Below, piece by piece: positions 9,387 through 17,947 of a stretch of 30,342 nt of DNA. The stretch is taken from positions 1-30,342 of the forward strand of contig CAMMMI010000006.1 in the NCBI GenBank assembly GCA_946497905.1, written 5' to 3'. The stretch is from an uncultured Clostridium sp. (lineage in GTDB: Bacteria > Bacillota > Clostridia > TANB77 > CAG-508). Position 1 is the first letter of the stretch. Each line of letters opens with the position of its first letter. Both the position numbers and the translations under genes were made by a program. Under the pieces are notes generated by a model. It was given only the letters and a program-made list of their open reading frames with translations, had not been told where the DNA came from and made no database searches.

Positions 9387-10094
9387 TTGGCAGTAAATCC
9401 AGCAGTAATAAAAGTTGCTATAATGGTTTTAAAAGACAAGAAAAATAGAGAAAGATTATTAATAGCTATAGTTGTAGCTTGTATGATTATTTTATTATTA
9501 GTTTCTATGATTATCTATATCATTATGGAGCCAATTAATCAAATACTTGTTGCATTAGGTTTGAAAGAAAATGAAACAAATGCTGAATTTAACGAAATTC
9601 AAAATATTCGATTAGAAAGTGGAATTGCAGAAACTGGAAACTTAACATTTAATGGAACATACTGTATGCCTATTGAAACTGAATATGGTTATACAATAAC
9701 TAGCGAATTTGGTTATAGAACACACCCTATTACAGGAATATATAAATTACATAGTGGTATTGATATGGTAGGAAAAATACATGGAAATATATTAGCAATA
9801 GCAGATGGCGAAATTGTATGGGCAGGAGTTAGAGGTGCTTATGGTAATTGTGTTAATATAAAGCATACTAGCCTAGATGGTAGTATTTTTTACAGTTTCT
9901 ATGCACACTTATCTCAAATTAATGTAACACAAGGGCAAACAGTAACACAAGGACAAGTTATAGGTTTACAAGGTGGTGCAAAAACAGATCCTGGACATGG
10001 CAGTTCTACTGGTAGCCATCTTCACTTTGAAATACGATTATCTCAAAATGGAAATTATCAAAATCCTAGAAAATACATATTACAAGAAAATTAA
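9387..10094 (+). CDS. Membrane-anchored M23 (LytM) peptidoglycan peptidase
   Basis: 235 residues, TTG start at 9387 directly after the VirB4 stop. One membrane anchor (about 26-50) is followed by a linker and an M23 domain. The zinc ligands are visible: H122 and D126 in LHSGIDM, and H211-L-H213 in HLHFEI. In Gram-positive elements a cell-wall hydrolase in the VirB1-like position opens a hole for the conjugation channel; many encode NlpC/P60 enzymes, this one M23. The active-site set looks complete. Translational coupling with VirB4 is likely because the genes abut. Confidence 0.88.
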   Translation: MAVNPAVIKVAIMVLKDKKNRERLLIAIVVACMIILLLVSMIIYIIMEPINQILVALGLKENETNAEFNEIQNIRLESGIAETGNLTFNGTYCMPIETEYGYTITSEFGYRTHPITGIYKLHSGIDMVGKIHGNILAIADGEIVWAGVRGAYGNCVNIKHTSLDGSIFYSFYAHLSQINVTQGQTVTQGQVIGLQGGAKTDPGHGSSTGSHLHFEIRLSQNGNYQNPRKYILQEN

Positions 10095-10111
10095 GGAATG
10101 AGGTGGTTAAA

Positions 10112-11224
10112 GTGATTTTAATAATTACAAAGGAAAATGAAAAACTTATATCAGAGGTATGTTTAGAAAACAATATTGAAGATTATCAAATACTAACTAC
10201 TGTAGCAAATTTATATAATTTCACAGTAACAGAATTAAAAAGTCTTAATAATTTTACGCAATTAGTAATTGATGTTACATCTATTAATGATACAGAAAAA
10301 CAATTAATAGACGCAATAGTAACTCTTAAAACTATTTATATGGATTTAAGAATAACAATTCTAGCTATAGGCTATCAACCTGGCAATACACTACTTTCAA
10401 AGTTATTTAGTGAATCCATTTTTAATTTTGTAACAGCTACAGAATATCATACACAAAAAGAAGAATTAAAAAAATGCTTAACAATAGGTAATTCCTATAG
10501 TGATTCTATAAGTTACAGATATAAAGAAAATAGCAAAGATACACAAAAAAGCAAAGTAATTATAAAAAAAGAATATAGTAAAAAAAGAAATAGTGTGAGA
10601 ATTGGAATAGTTGGAACACAAGCACATATTGGAGCAACAACACAAGCAATTTTAATTTGCAAATTTCTTAATTCTATTGGACTACATTCTTGTTATGTTC
10701 AAGCAAATTCAAAGCAAGATGTAGAAAAAATTGCAACAATGAATAATGTATCAAATATGAAAGATATGATAACCTACAATGGAATAGATATGTTCCGAGA
10801 TTTTATTGATAATAAAAGTACAGGCTATGACTTTTATATCTATGACTATGGCGATATTGATAATCTAAATATAAACTCATATATAACAAATGATATTAAA
10901 ATTGTAGTATGTGGTACTAAAGAGTGGGATTTTGTAAATATTTCTAAAGTATTTGAGAAATTGAATAAGATACAAAACGATATAGATTTTATTTTCAATT
11001 TTACCGCAAAAGAAAGTGAAAGAAATATATTAAATGGTTTATCAGAATTTAAGAGAAAAATATATTTTTCAGAATATACCCCTAACCCATTTGATAGTGA
11101 AAAAAATCAAAATATATATCACAGAATATTAAAAGAATTTATTATAGAAAAAACAAATCAATTAGAAATAATACAAAAAAATAAATTCTCAATTAAAAAT
11201 ATATTTTCAAAAGGTAAAAAATAA
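10112..11224 (+). CDS. TadZ/CpaE-like P-loop protein with degenerate Walker A
   Basis: About 370 residues. GTG 10112 is preferred because GAGGTGG sits 5 nt upstream; GTG 10103 would lie inside that site. The N-terminal part (about 1-130) resembles a receiver-like domain. The second half resembles the MinD/ParA fold: VRIGIVGTQAHIGATTQAIL, then YDFYIYDYGDID. The P-loop lacks both lysines of the GGVGKT consensus, so nucleotide binding is doubtful. TadZ/CpaE proteins localise secretion or pilus machinery, so a polar-positioning role for the channel is plausible. The stop overlaps the next start (TAATG). Confidence 0.5.
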   Translation: MILIITKENEKLISEVCLENNIEDYQILTTVANLYNFTVTELKSLNNFTQLVIDVTSINDTEKQLIDAIVTLKTIYMDLRITILAIGYQPGNTLLSKLFSESIFNFVTATEYHTQKEELKKCLTIGNSYSDSISYRYKENSKDTQKSKVIIKKEYSKKRNSVRIGIVGTQAHIGATTQAILICKFLNSIGLHSCYVQANSKQDVEKIATMNNVSNMKDMITYNGIDMFRDFIDNKSTGYDFYIYDYGDIDNLNINSYITNDIKIVVCGTKEWDFVNISKVFEKLNKIQNDIDFIFNFTAKESERNILNGLSEFKRKIYFSEYTPNPFDSEKNQNIYHRILKEFIIEKTNQLEIIQKNKFSIKNIFSKGKK

Positions 11225-11478
11225 TGAAAAAGAATTTTTATAAAGAATATCAAAAAAAACAAAAATTAGCACAAAACTATAGTGAAAATGACAAAATAAT
11301 AGTAGAAAATCAAAGTATTTTACTGAAATTGCTATCATATTTAATTGCTTTCATATTAGGTACTTTTAAAATACTACTTTTTATTGGTATTATTACATTA
11401 TTATCAATAGGTGCTACAGTTATTTTCAATAATTTAATGAAAACAAATTTAATAAATGGAATTGGAGGAAATCTATGA
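11224..11478 (+). CDS. Small single-pass membrane protein
   Basis: 84 residues. A lysine-rich N-terminus (about 1-35) is followed by one long hydrophobic region (about 36-72, LSYLIAFILGTFKILLFIGI onward) and a glycine-rich tail. It is coupled at both ends: TAATG with the TadZ-like gene and ATGA with the next one. No family recognised. It probably serves as a membrane anchor or partner for the TadZ-like protein or the following exported protein. Confidence 0.55.
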   Translation: MKKNFYKEYQKKQKLAQNYSENDKIIVENQSILLKLLSYLIAFILGTFKILLFIGIITLLSIGATVIFNNLMKTNLINGIGGNL

Positions 11479-12500
11479 AAAAGAAATTATTATTATTTAT
11501 GATACCTGTATTAATGGTATCGACAAGTGTATTTGCTACAGAGAAAATACCTAAAGATACAATAACAAAGACTATCGTTATTAGCAAATCAGAAGAAAGT
11601 AATTTTTTAAATTTATTAGACAATACGATAGAAATAGATAATGTTAAATATAATTTAGAAAATATAGATGAGCAAGAACTAGAAACAACAGATAGTAAAA
11701 TGGTAGAACAAGTAAAAAAACTTGAATTATCTACCAATAACAAAAACAAAATATTTGAAAAGTTTGAGCAAAGTATTACTTATGATGATGGGGAATTTTC
11801 GGGAGAATTATATCGCTTTGATGATTCTTTAAAAGTAACAACTATAAAGCATGGAACATACGAAAAGGTATTTACGATTACTAGACAATATACAAATTTA
11901 GATGAGGCAGATTTAGATTATATACCAAAGGAAATATCTCAAGAGGGTTATACCTATTCCCTAACAAAATGTGATTGGAGTATAGTAGAAAATGAAGATA
12001 TACAAAATATTTCTATGCCTAAAAGTTATACTGCTACAACTATTTATAAAACAGTAAAAACACTAGAAAATCCTTATACCTATCAATGTGAAATAACATA
12101 TAACGGCGAAGTTAGTAAAACAACAACAGAGACCATTCAATATACTTTAACATATAAGCAAGAAGAACAAAAAGAAGAAATCGAAGAAAATAAAACATCT
12201 ATATTACCTTATCTTGGTGGTACAGGTGTTTTTTTGATAATCATTTTATTTTTATTACCAAATGCTAAAATAACAAACTATTATGATGGAAAATATCAAA
12301 CTATAAAACATATAAGAGTTTCTTCAAGAAATCCAAAAGTAAACCTAAAACACTTACCAAAAGCTAAAACAAATGCCTTTTCTATCAGGTTTAGCGATAG
12401 ATTAAATAAAAAACTTGTAGGAAAATCAGTAACTATCATTACACCAAAAGCTACTTATCAAAAAATGGTTATAAATAAATCTATAGAAATTCATTTGTAG
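11475..12500 (+). CDS. Exported membrane-anchored protein of unknown function
   Basis: 341 residues with a clear signal peptide (1-22, ending VFA), an extracellular region of about 220 residues rich in Thr, Glu and Asn, and a membrane helix near 248-265 (LPYLGGTGVFLIIILFLLP). A basic cytosolic tail of about 75 residues follows. It begins within ATGA of the preceding gene and sits just before the sortase, so it belongs to the transfer/surface operon. No cysteine-rich or enzymatic motif seen. It may be a mating-channel surface subunit, but that is inference from position. Confidence 0.55.
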   Translation: MKKKLLLFMIPVLMVSTSVFATEKIPKDTITKTIVISKSEESNFLNLLDNTIEIDNVKYNLENIDEQELETTDSKMVEQVKKLELSTNNKNKIFEKFEQSITYDDGEFSGELYRFDDSLKVTTIKHGTYEKVFTITRQYTNLDEADLDYIPKEISQEGYTYSLTKCDWSIVENEDIQNISMPKSYTATTIYKTVKTLENPYTYQCEITYNGEVSKTTTETIQYTLTYKQEEQKEEIEENKTSILPYLGGTGVFLIIILFLLPNAKITNYYDGKYQTIKHIRVSSRNPKVNLKHLPKAKTNAFSIRFSDRLNKKLVGKSVTIITPKATYQKMVINKSIEIHL

Positions 12501-12516
12501 AAATGGAGGAATTATA

Positions 12517-13077
12517 TTGAAAAAGAAAATTATAATAGGATTAATTGTTATTAGTATTATATCTTTAATATGTGGCATTACTGTATTCCTTTTGAATAAA
12601 GAAGAAACAAAATCAGAAGATTATGATGATATATCAAATAAAATTGAAGAAATACAAGATACAAACAACACAGAAGATACTGGACTTATGGAACTATGGG
12701 AAACTAATGTTATTGGAACATTAGAAATACCTAGTATAAATTTAAAATTAAGTATTGCAGATGGCATTGACAATGATGTTATAGCCAAGTATGTAGGACA
12801 CTTCCCTAGTACGGCATTAATCAATGGAAATGTTGGACTTGCAGGACATAACACACAAGAGTTCTTTGCAAACTTAAAAAAATTAAAGAAGGGAGATGAG
12901 ATAGTTTATAACTTTCTTTTAGGTAGCAAGACTTATGTCGTAAATACTATTGTTGAAATACAAGAAGATGATTGGAGCTATTTAGAAGATACAGATGATA
13001 ATAGAATTACACTTATCACTTGTATAAAAAACCAGCCAACTAAAAGGCTTTGTATTCAAGCAATAGAAAAAATTTAA
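12517..13077 (+). CDS. Sortase (class D-like transpeptidase)
   Basis: 186 residues from TTG 12517 after GGAGG. One N-terminal membrane anchor (about 5-26), an acidic linker, then a sortase fold. The catalytic triad is visible: H111 (AGHN), C169 (TLITC) and R177 (TKRLC). The short size and N-terminal anchor suit class D or similar small sortases. It would cleave LPxTG-type signals; the large adhesin at 14352 ends in LPKTG and is the likely client. The pairing of a dedicated sortase and adhesin within a transfer operon suggests surface display for cell contact during mating. Confidence 0.85.
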   Translation: MKKKIIIGLIVISIISLICGITVFLLNKEETKSEDYDDISNKIEEIQDTNNTEDTGLMELWETNVIGTLEIPSINLKLSIADGIDNDVIAKYVGHFPSTALINGNVGLAGHNTQEFFANLKKLKKGDEIVYNFLLGSKTYVVNTIVEIQEDDWSYLEDTDDNRITLITCIKNQPTKRLCIQAIEKI

Positions 13078-13081
13078 TAAA

Positions 13082-13124
13082 TTTTGAAAATGGGCTGAAA
13101 TCTTATATCGAGCACGTTACAATT
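13082..13124 (+). promoter_or_regulatory. 43-bp conserved leader/promoter element, copy 1
   Basis: A 43-bp block matches 28226-28268 at 37 of 43 positions without gaps. Shared parts include TGGGCTGAAATCT and CACGTTA-N-AATT. A CTGAAA/17 bp/TACAAT promoter is possible. It precedes the 13146 gene; copy 2 precedes the integrase. Confidence 0.65.
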
Positions 13125-13145
13125 GGTATAAGGAGAGTGATAAAA

Positions 13146-13586
13146 ATGTGGATACAATTAGGAAAATATGAAAGAAAGTATAAAAAAGATGTTGAAGATT
13201 TTTTAAACAAATTAGGTGTAGAATATTCAATCAGACAATATGAAAGAACAGATGAAGAACTAGAAAAAATCAGAAAACAACATAAAGAAAAATACTATAG
13301 TAATATAGAGAAATCAAGAGAAAAACAAAGAAACTTTAGAATAGAACGAAAGAAAAATAATCCACCACCTAATGCAAGGCAACTTGCAAAATATAATGAG
13401 TTAGTAGGGCAAAAATTTGGAGAATTAACTGTTATAGAATTTTTAGAACGTACATATATGTATACATTTTATTACAAGTGTCAATGTTCTTGTGGCAATA
13501 TTATTAGAGTTGAAAAATTTAATCTAATTCGTGGTAAAAAAACATCTTGTGGTTGTCAAAAAAAGAAAGGTGGTAAAAACTTATGA
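13146..13586 (+). CDS. Small Cys-cluster (zinc-finger-like) protein
   Basis: 146 residues from ATG 13146, chosen because AAGGAG lies just upstream. The N-terminal half is highly charged and helical (KYERKYKKDVEDFL...). The C-terminal part has a Cys-rich module: YKCQCSCGNIIRVEKFNLI followed by TSCGC, a pattern seen in small zinc-binding domains of phage and ICE proteins, often beside DNA-binding modules. It has its own upstream element, shared with the integrase leader, so it may be switched on with integration functions. Role unknown; DNA or RNA binding is possible. Confidence 0.5.
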   Translation: MWIQLGKYERKYKKDVEDFLNKLGVEYSIRQYERTDEELEKIRKQHKEKYYSNIEKSREKQRNFRIERKKNNPPPNARQLAKYNELVGQKFGELTVIEFLERTYMYTFYYKCQCSCGNIIRVEKFNLIRGKKTSCGCQKKKGGKNL

Positions 13587-14287
13587 AAAAAATTATTTGT
13601 TTTATAATTGTATCGTTAATACTATTAATTTTAGTTGTATTTGGCATTATTTTCAAAAAAAAGCAAGTTTCCCTGCATAACAATGAAATTATACCTATAT
13701 ATGAGTCAAATATCAAAGAAAATGAAATTACTGTAGCAACAAATAAAGAAGAACAACTAAATGAAGAAATTAAACAGGAATTAGAACAACAAGAAAATAT
13801 ACTTAATGATACAACAACAAAACCAACTACAGAAAAGAACGATAATACAAACACACAAACTGTAACTACAAATGAAAAAAATAATAAAGGTAGTTCCATA
13901 GAAAATAAAAATCCAAACAATTCTACTAATATTACAAATCAAATAAAAACGGAAGAAAAAACAAATGAAACTAACGAGAAAATTCAACAAGAAGAACAAC
14001 AAACAGTAATAAAAGATACACCTAAAAATATTAAAACTTATGTGAGAAATACAAAGATGGAAAATACAATGAAAGAATATATAGAGAAAAACCCAAGTGA
14101 ATATATGATAAATTATGGATTTACTGTAGTTGTTGATCCAACAATTGTTAATGATACAAGTGAATTTACCTATACTGAAAAAAGAGTAAAAGGGAAAATT
14201 GCAAACAAGTTTGGGACTATAAAAATATATGCACATGATGTTTTATTAGATGGTGTATATCAATTTACAGAATGTTTTATATTATAA
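13583..14287 (+). CDS. Exported Thr/Asn/Gln-rich protein
   Basis: 234 residues. It starts within ATGA of the previous gene. A single hydrophobic N-terminal segment (about 4-22) acts as signal or anchor. Residues about 40-150 are low-complexity, rich in Glu, Asn, Thr and Lys, like a wall-spanning linker. The last about 80 residues form a compact domain (YMINYGFTVVVDPTIVND...GTIKIYAHDVLL). No family recognised. The layout (anchor, stalk, distal domain) suggests a surface protein of the donor cell, fitting its position between sortase and adhesin. Confidence 0.55.
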   Translation: MKKIICFIIVSLILLILVVFGIIFKKKQVSLHNNEIIPIYESNIKENEITVATNKEEQLNEEIKQELEQQENILNDTTTKPTTEKNDNTNTQTVTTNEKNNKGSSIENKNPNNSTNITNQIKTEEKTNETNEKIQQEEQQTVIKDTPKNIKTYVRNTKMENTMKEYIEKNPSEYMINYGFTVVVDPTIVNDTSEFTYTEKRVKGKIANKFGTIKIYAHDVLLDGVYQFTECFIL

Positions 14288-14304
14288 AAATAAAATTTAA
14301 ACGG

Positions 14305-14330
14305 AGAACACTTTATAAAGGTGTTCTTTT
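14305..14330 (+). terminator. Terminator or attenuator before the adhesin
   Basis: AGAACAC (14305-14311) pairs with GTGTTCT (14321-14327) followed by Ts. It lies 22 nt before the adhesin start, so it may end the operon or attenuate adhesin expression. Confidence 0.7.
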
Positions 14331-14351
14331 CATTTAGGAGGGATTTTATAT

Positions 14352-17300
14352 ATGATAAAGAAAATATCAAAAAAAGCAATTTATATAATGTTATTAATTG
14401 TTACATTATTAAGTTCATTTCAAGGTATTGTTTCAGCTACTGAAATAAACAATGCTTTTATACAATACTCTCATGACTGTGGGTATCACTTACAGTATTG
14501 GCACAATAATCAATGGACTTATGTTATTACATCTTATGTTGAATATACTGCACCAAATGGAAACAAATACCCTGCATATTGTCTAAATTCAGATAGAGCT
14601 GGTGTTTCTGCAAGTTTAGATTATAGTGTTAGTATATCAAGTGTACTAGATGATGATAGAATATGGAGAGCTATAACTCATGGCTACCCATACGATAATA
14701 TGGGATTAAATAATGATGACGCTTTTGTTGCTACAAAGCATGCCGTATATTCTATTCTTAATAATAGAGATGTAAGAAGTTATTATCATGGAGGCGATGC
14801 ACGAGGAGAGGCTATTGTTGATAAAATAGAATACTTAACGAATATAGGAAGATATGGTACACAAACTCAAAATTCTGCAAATACTTTTGCCACCAAAGTA
14901 GGAGATTTTTCAAAGTTTAATGATAGTTATTATGCTCAAGAGTATAGTGTTTCTTCTAACATAGAAATGTCAAAATATACAATAACTGCAATAGCAGGAT
15001 TTCCAAATAACTCTTATATTGGAGATGTAAATGGAAATGCTAAAACAAGTTTTTCAGCAGGAGAACATTTCAAAGTTTTTGTACCTAAATCAGAAATTAA
15101 AAGTAATTTTTCAGGTACAATAGCATTACAAAGTAAATGTAAAACATTCCCTGTTTTCTATGGTAATACACCTAGTGCAGATTTGCAAAATTATGCGGTA
15201 TGTTATGATCCATACGGAGATGTTCAAGGCATAACAACATTAGATGTTAATGTATATCAATCTACAGTTAAAATTCACAAAGTAGATGAAGAAACTAAAG
15301 AAAGCATAGAGGGAATTACATTTAATGCTAAATATAAAGATACTGGAGAAAATATAGGAGATTTTAAGACCGATAAAAACGGAAATATTATTATAAATCA
15401 TTTAAGACCTACAACGATAGTATTAACTGAAAAAGAAAGTACAAAGCACTACATTTTAAATACTACAGAATTTGATGTATCTGTAGAATTTGGAGATACA
15501 AAAGAAATAGAGATAGCTAATCTGCATAAAAAAGGAAATTTAAGAGTTTTCAAAGTAGATAAAGACAATAATCGCATTGTGCTTGGAAATGTAGAGTTTG
15601 ATTTATATAGTGAAGAATATCAAAAAGTAATTGGAACATATCATACAGATGTCAATCGGGGAAATTTATGTAGAAAATTTGAGAACTGGCGATTATAAGT
15701 GGATTGAAAAAAATACAAATCAATGGTACAACTTAAATACTGACACTACAGAAGTTGAAGTAGAATGGAATAAAACAAACGATTCTATTATTGAGAATGA
15801 ATTGAAAAAAGGTAGTGTTCGTGTAATTAAGGTAGATGAAGATGACAATTCAATTAGAATACCAAATGTTACTTTTGAGATACTAGATAAAGACAATAAT
15901 TTACTAGAAAAAATCACAACTAATGAAAATGGAGAGGCTAAAACAAAAGAATATGCAATAAGAGATTATGAACAATTAAAAATTCACGAAATTGAAACAG
16001 ACCAATGGTATGTTTTAAATGATGAAATGCAAACTATTACATTAGAGGCTAATCAAATAAAAGATATAACTTTTACAAACGAAAAGAAAAAGGGACAAAT
16101 TCGTGTTATTAAAGTAGATATGGACAACAATGAGGTATTATTAGAGGGTGTTACTTTTGATATATTGGACGAACAAGGTAATATTGTAGATACCATCACA
16201 ACCGATTCAAACGGAGAGGCTATTACAAAGAGGTTGCCTATAGACCAAAAATACACTATTTTAGAAAAGTCTACTTTACAAAATTATGTATTAACTGAAG
16301 AAACACAAACTGTTACTTTGGAGCAAGACAAAATTAAAGATGTTACTTTCCAAAACGAAAAGAAAAAAGGACAAATTCGTGTTATTAAAGTAGATATGGA
16401 CAACAATGAAGTGTTATTAGAGGGCGTTACTTTTGATGTATTAGACGAACAAGGTAATGTTGTAGATACTATCACAACCGACTCAAACGGCGAGGCTACT
16501 ACAAAAAGATTACCTATAGACCAAGAATACACTATTTTAGAAAAATCTACTTTGCAAAATTATGTATTAACTGAAGAAACACAAACTGTTATTTTAGAAC
16601 AAAACCAAATCAAAGATATTACTTTTGAAAATGAAAAAATAAAAGGCTATATTGAAATTACAAAATTAAGTGAAGATGATAATAAATATAATGGTATAGT
16701 TGCGGGAACACCTTTAGAGGGAGCTATTTTTGATATTTATGATAGCGAGAATAATATTGTAGATACTGTAACTACAGGAAAAGACGGAAAGGCTACAAGT
16801 AAATTGCTTGAAAAAGGCGAATATACTGTAAAAGAACAATCTAGTGGTAGCATTTATTATTTATTAAATGAAAATGAATATAAAGTAGAAATAAAAGAAC
16901 ACAAAGAAATAGTACCTATAACAATAACAAATAAAAGTGTAGAGATTTCTGTAAGTGTAGAAAAAACAGGTTATGTTGAAACACAAAAAAATGATACAAT
17001 TAAATATGATTTTTCTAATGTTGCCAATACTTCAAATATCTATTTAGACAGTTTTAAATGGAAAGACTATTTACCAACTGACTATATTAGATTAACTGAA
17101 ATTGTAACAGGAACTTGGAATCAAGATATTACTTATTCAATTACATATAAAACTAACTTAAATGATGAAGAAAGAATATTAGCAGATAATTTAAATTCTA
17201 AAGAAAATCATAAAATAGATTGCACAAATATTGGCTTACAAGATGGGGAATATATTACTGAATATTCATTTAACTTTGGTAGAGTTGATGTAGGTTTCAA

Positions 17301-17487
17301 AGAAGACATTGCACCATCTATATTCTGTAAAGTATTAGATACTGTAGAAAATAAAGATATATTCACAAATAAAACTGAAACTACAGGAGAGTATGAAGAT
17401 TTAGAAGATAAAGATGAAGATGAATGGACAACAGTAGTTTATGAGAAAGATGTTCATGCGAAAAAGCTACCAAAGACAGGTAAATAG
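14352..17487 (+). CDS. LPXTG surface adhesin: thioester-like plus CnaB repeats, one CGG +1 site
   Basis: 1044 residues when the C of CGG 15657 is skipped; otherwise the frame closes at about 15698. A signal peptide (1-27) is followed by a thioester-type N-domain: C77 in PAYCLN and ATKHAVY around 127-133, where the usual Gln of the TQxA motif appears to be Lys. About six CnaB/SpaA-like domains follow, then a distal domain and LPKTGK at the very C-terminus without a membrane helix. The +1 site falls in domain 2, in the NGE turn that every other repeat encodes without an extra base. Likely a sortase substrate that helps donor-recipient contact. Confidence 0.85.
16081..16632 (+). repeat. Tandem 276-bp coding repeat in the adhesin
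   Basis: Two nearly identical 92-codon units, 16081-16356 and 16357-16632, encode CnaB domains starting KKKGQIRVIKVDMDNN. A more diverged unit lies directly upstream (about 15799-16080). Such repeats can expand or contract by recombination. Confidence 0.9.
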
Positions 17488-17497
17488 AGATTATCGG

Positions 17498-17536
17498 GAG
17501 TATAACTTAAACCAAGTTGTACTCTCAATTTTTTGT
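17498..17536 (+). terminator. Terminator after the adhesin
   Basis: GAGTATAAC (17498-17506) pairs with GTTGTACTC (17516-17524, one G-U pair), then AATTTTTTG. It ends the adhesin transcript before the 17549 gene. Confidence 0.8.
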
Positions 17537-17548
17537 TTTGGAGGTTAT

Positions 17549-17947
17549 ATGAAAAATATAAATAAATGGAAAGATTTTAACTTTAAGTATGGAAATGATA
17601 AAGAATTTGCAAATTTGTCAAGAAATATAAAAGCATATTTAAAGCGAAATTTAGATGAAAACTATGAATTGTTAAATTATAATAAAGGTTATTTTTATGT
17701 TTCAGGTTTTATAAAAAATACTGAAAATAATAAATATATGTATTTTTCTTTTCCAGATGTTAGATATGACAGTACATGGTATAATCATATTTTATATCGT
17801 ACTGCTGAAAATGAAAAAGACTATACAGGAGGACACAATCAATACTGTAGTGTGGAAGATTTAATAAATAATATGCAAAATTCTATCAAGAGTAAGGAAA
17901 ACTCATATAATAAAATAGAAAGTGAGTTTGAACTCGAATCTGCATAA
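17549..17947 (+). CDS. Small protein of unknown function upstream of the methylase
   Basis: 132 residues from ATG 17549, preceded by TTTGGAGG; an upstream in-frame start at 17441 would overlap the adhesin end and terminator. Aromatic- and Asn-rich, with YFYVSGFIKN and MYFSFPDVRYDSTWYNHILYRTA suggesting a compact alpha/beta domain. No membrane segment. I recognise no family with confidence. It overlaps the presumed methyltransferase start, so the two may form a pair with a shared role such as DNA modification or antirestriction during transfer. Confidence 0.5.
   Translation: MKNINKWKDFNFKYGNDKEFANLSRNIKAYLKRNLDENYELLNYNKGYFYVSGFIKNTENNKYMYFSFPDVRYDSTWYNHILYRTAENEKDYTGGHNQYCSVEDLINNMQNSIKSKENSYNKIESEFELESA

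Noticed and set aside
13519..14236. Minus-strand open frames under the 13583 gene
   Set aside because: They are Phe/Cys-rich shadows of a low-complexity Thr/Asn/Glu region, without ribosome binding sites.
16081..16632. A CRISPR or mobile repeat array
   Set aside because: The repeats are in-frame coding units of 92 codons for CnaB domains. I saw no short spaced direct repeats typical of CRISPR anywhere in the window.
17491..17500. The CGGG in the adhesin terminator as another inserted C
   Set aside because: It is non-coding, and the hairpin is compatible with or without it, so nothing can be inferred.
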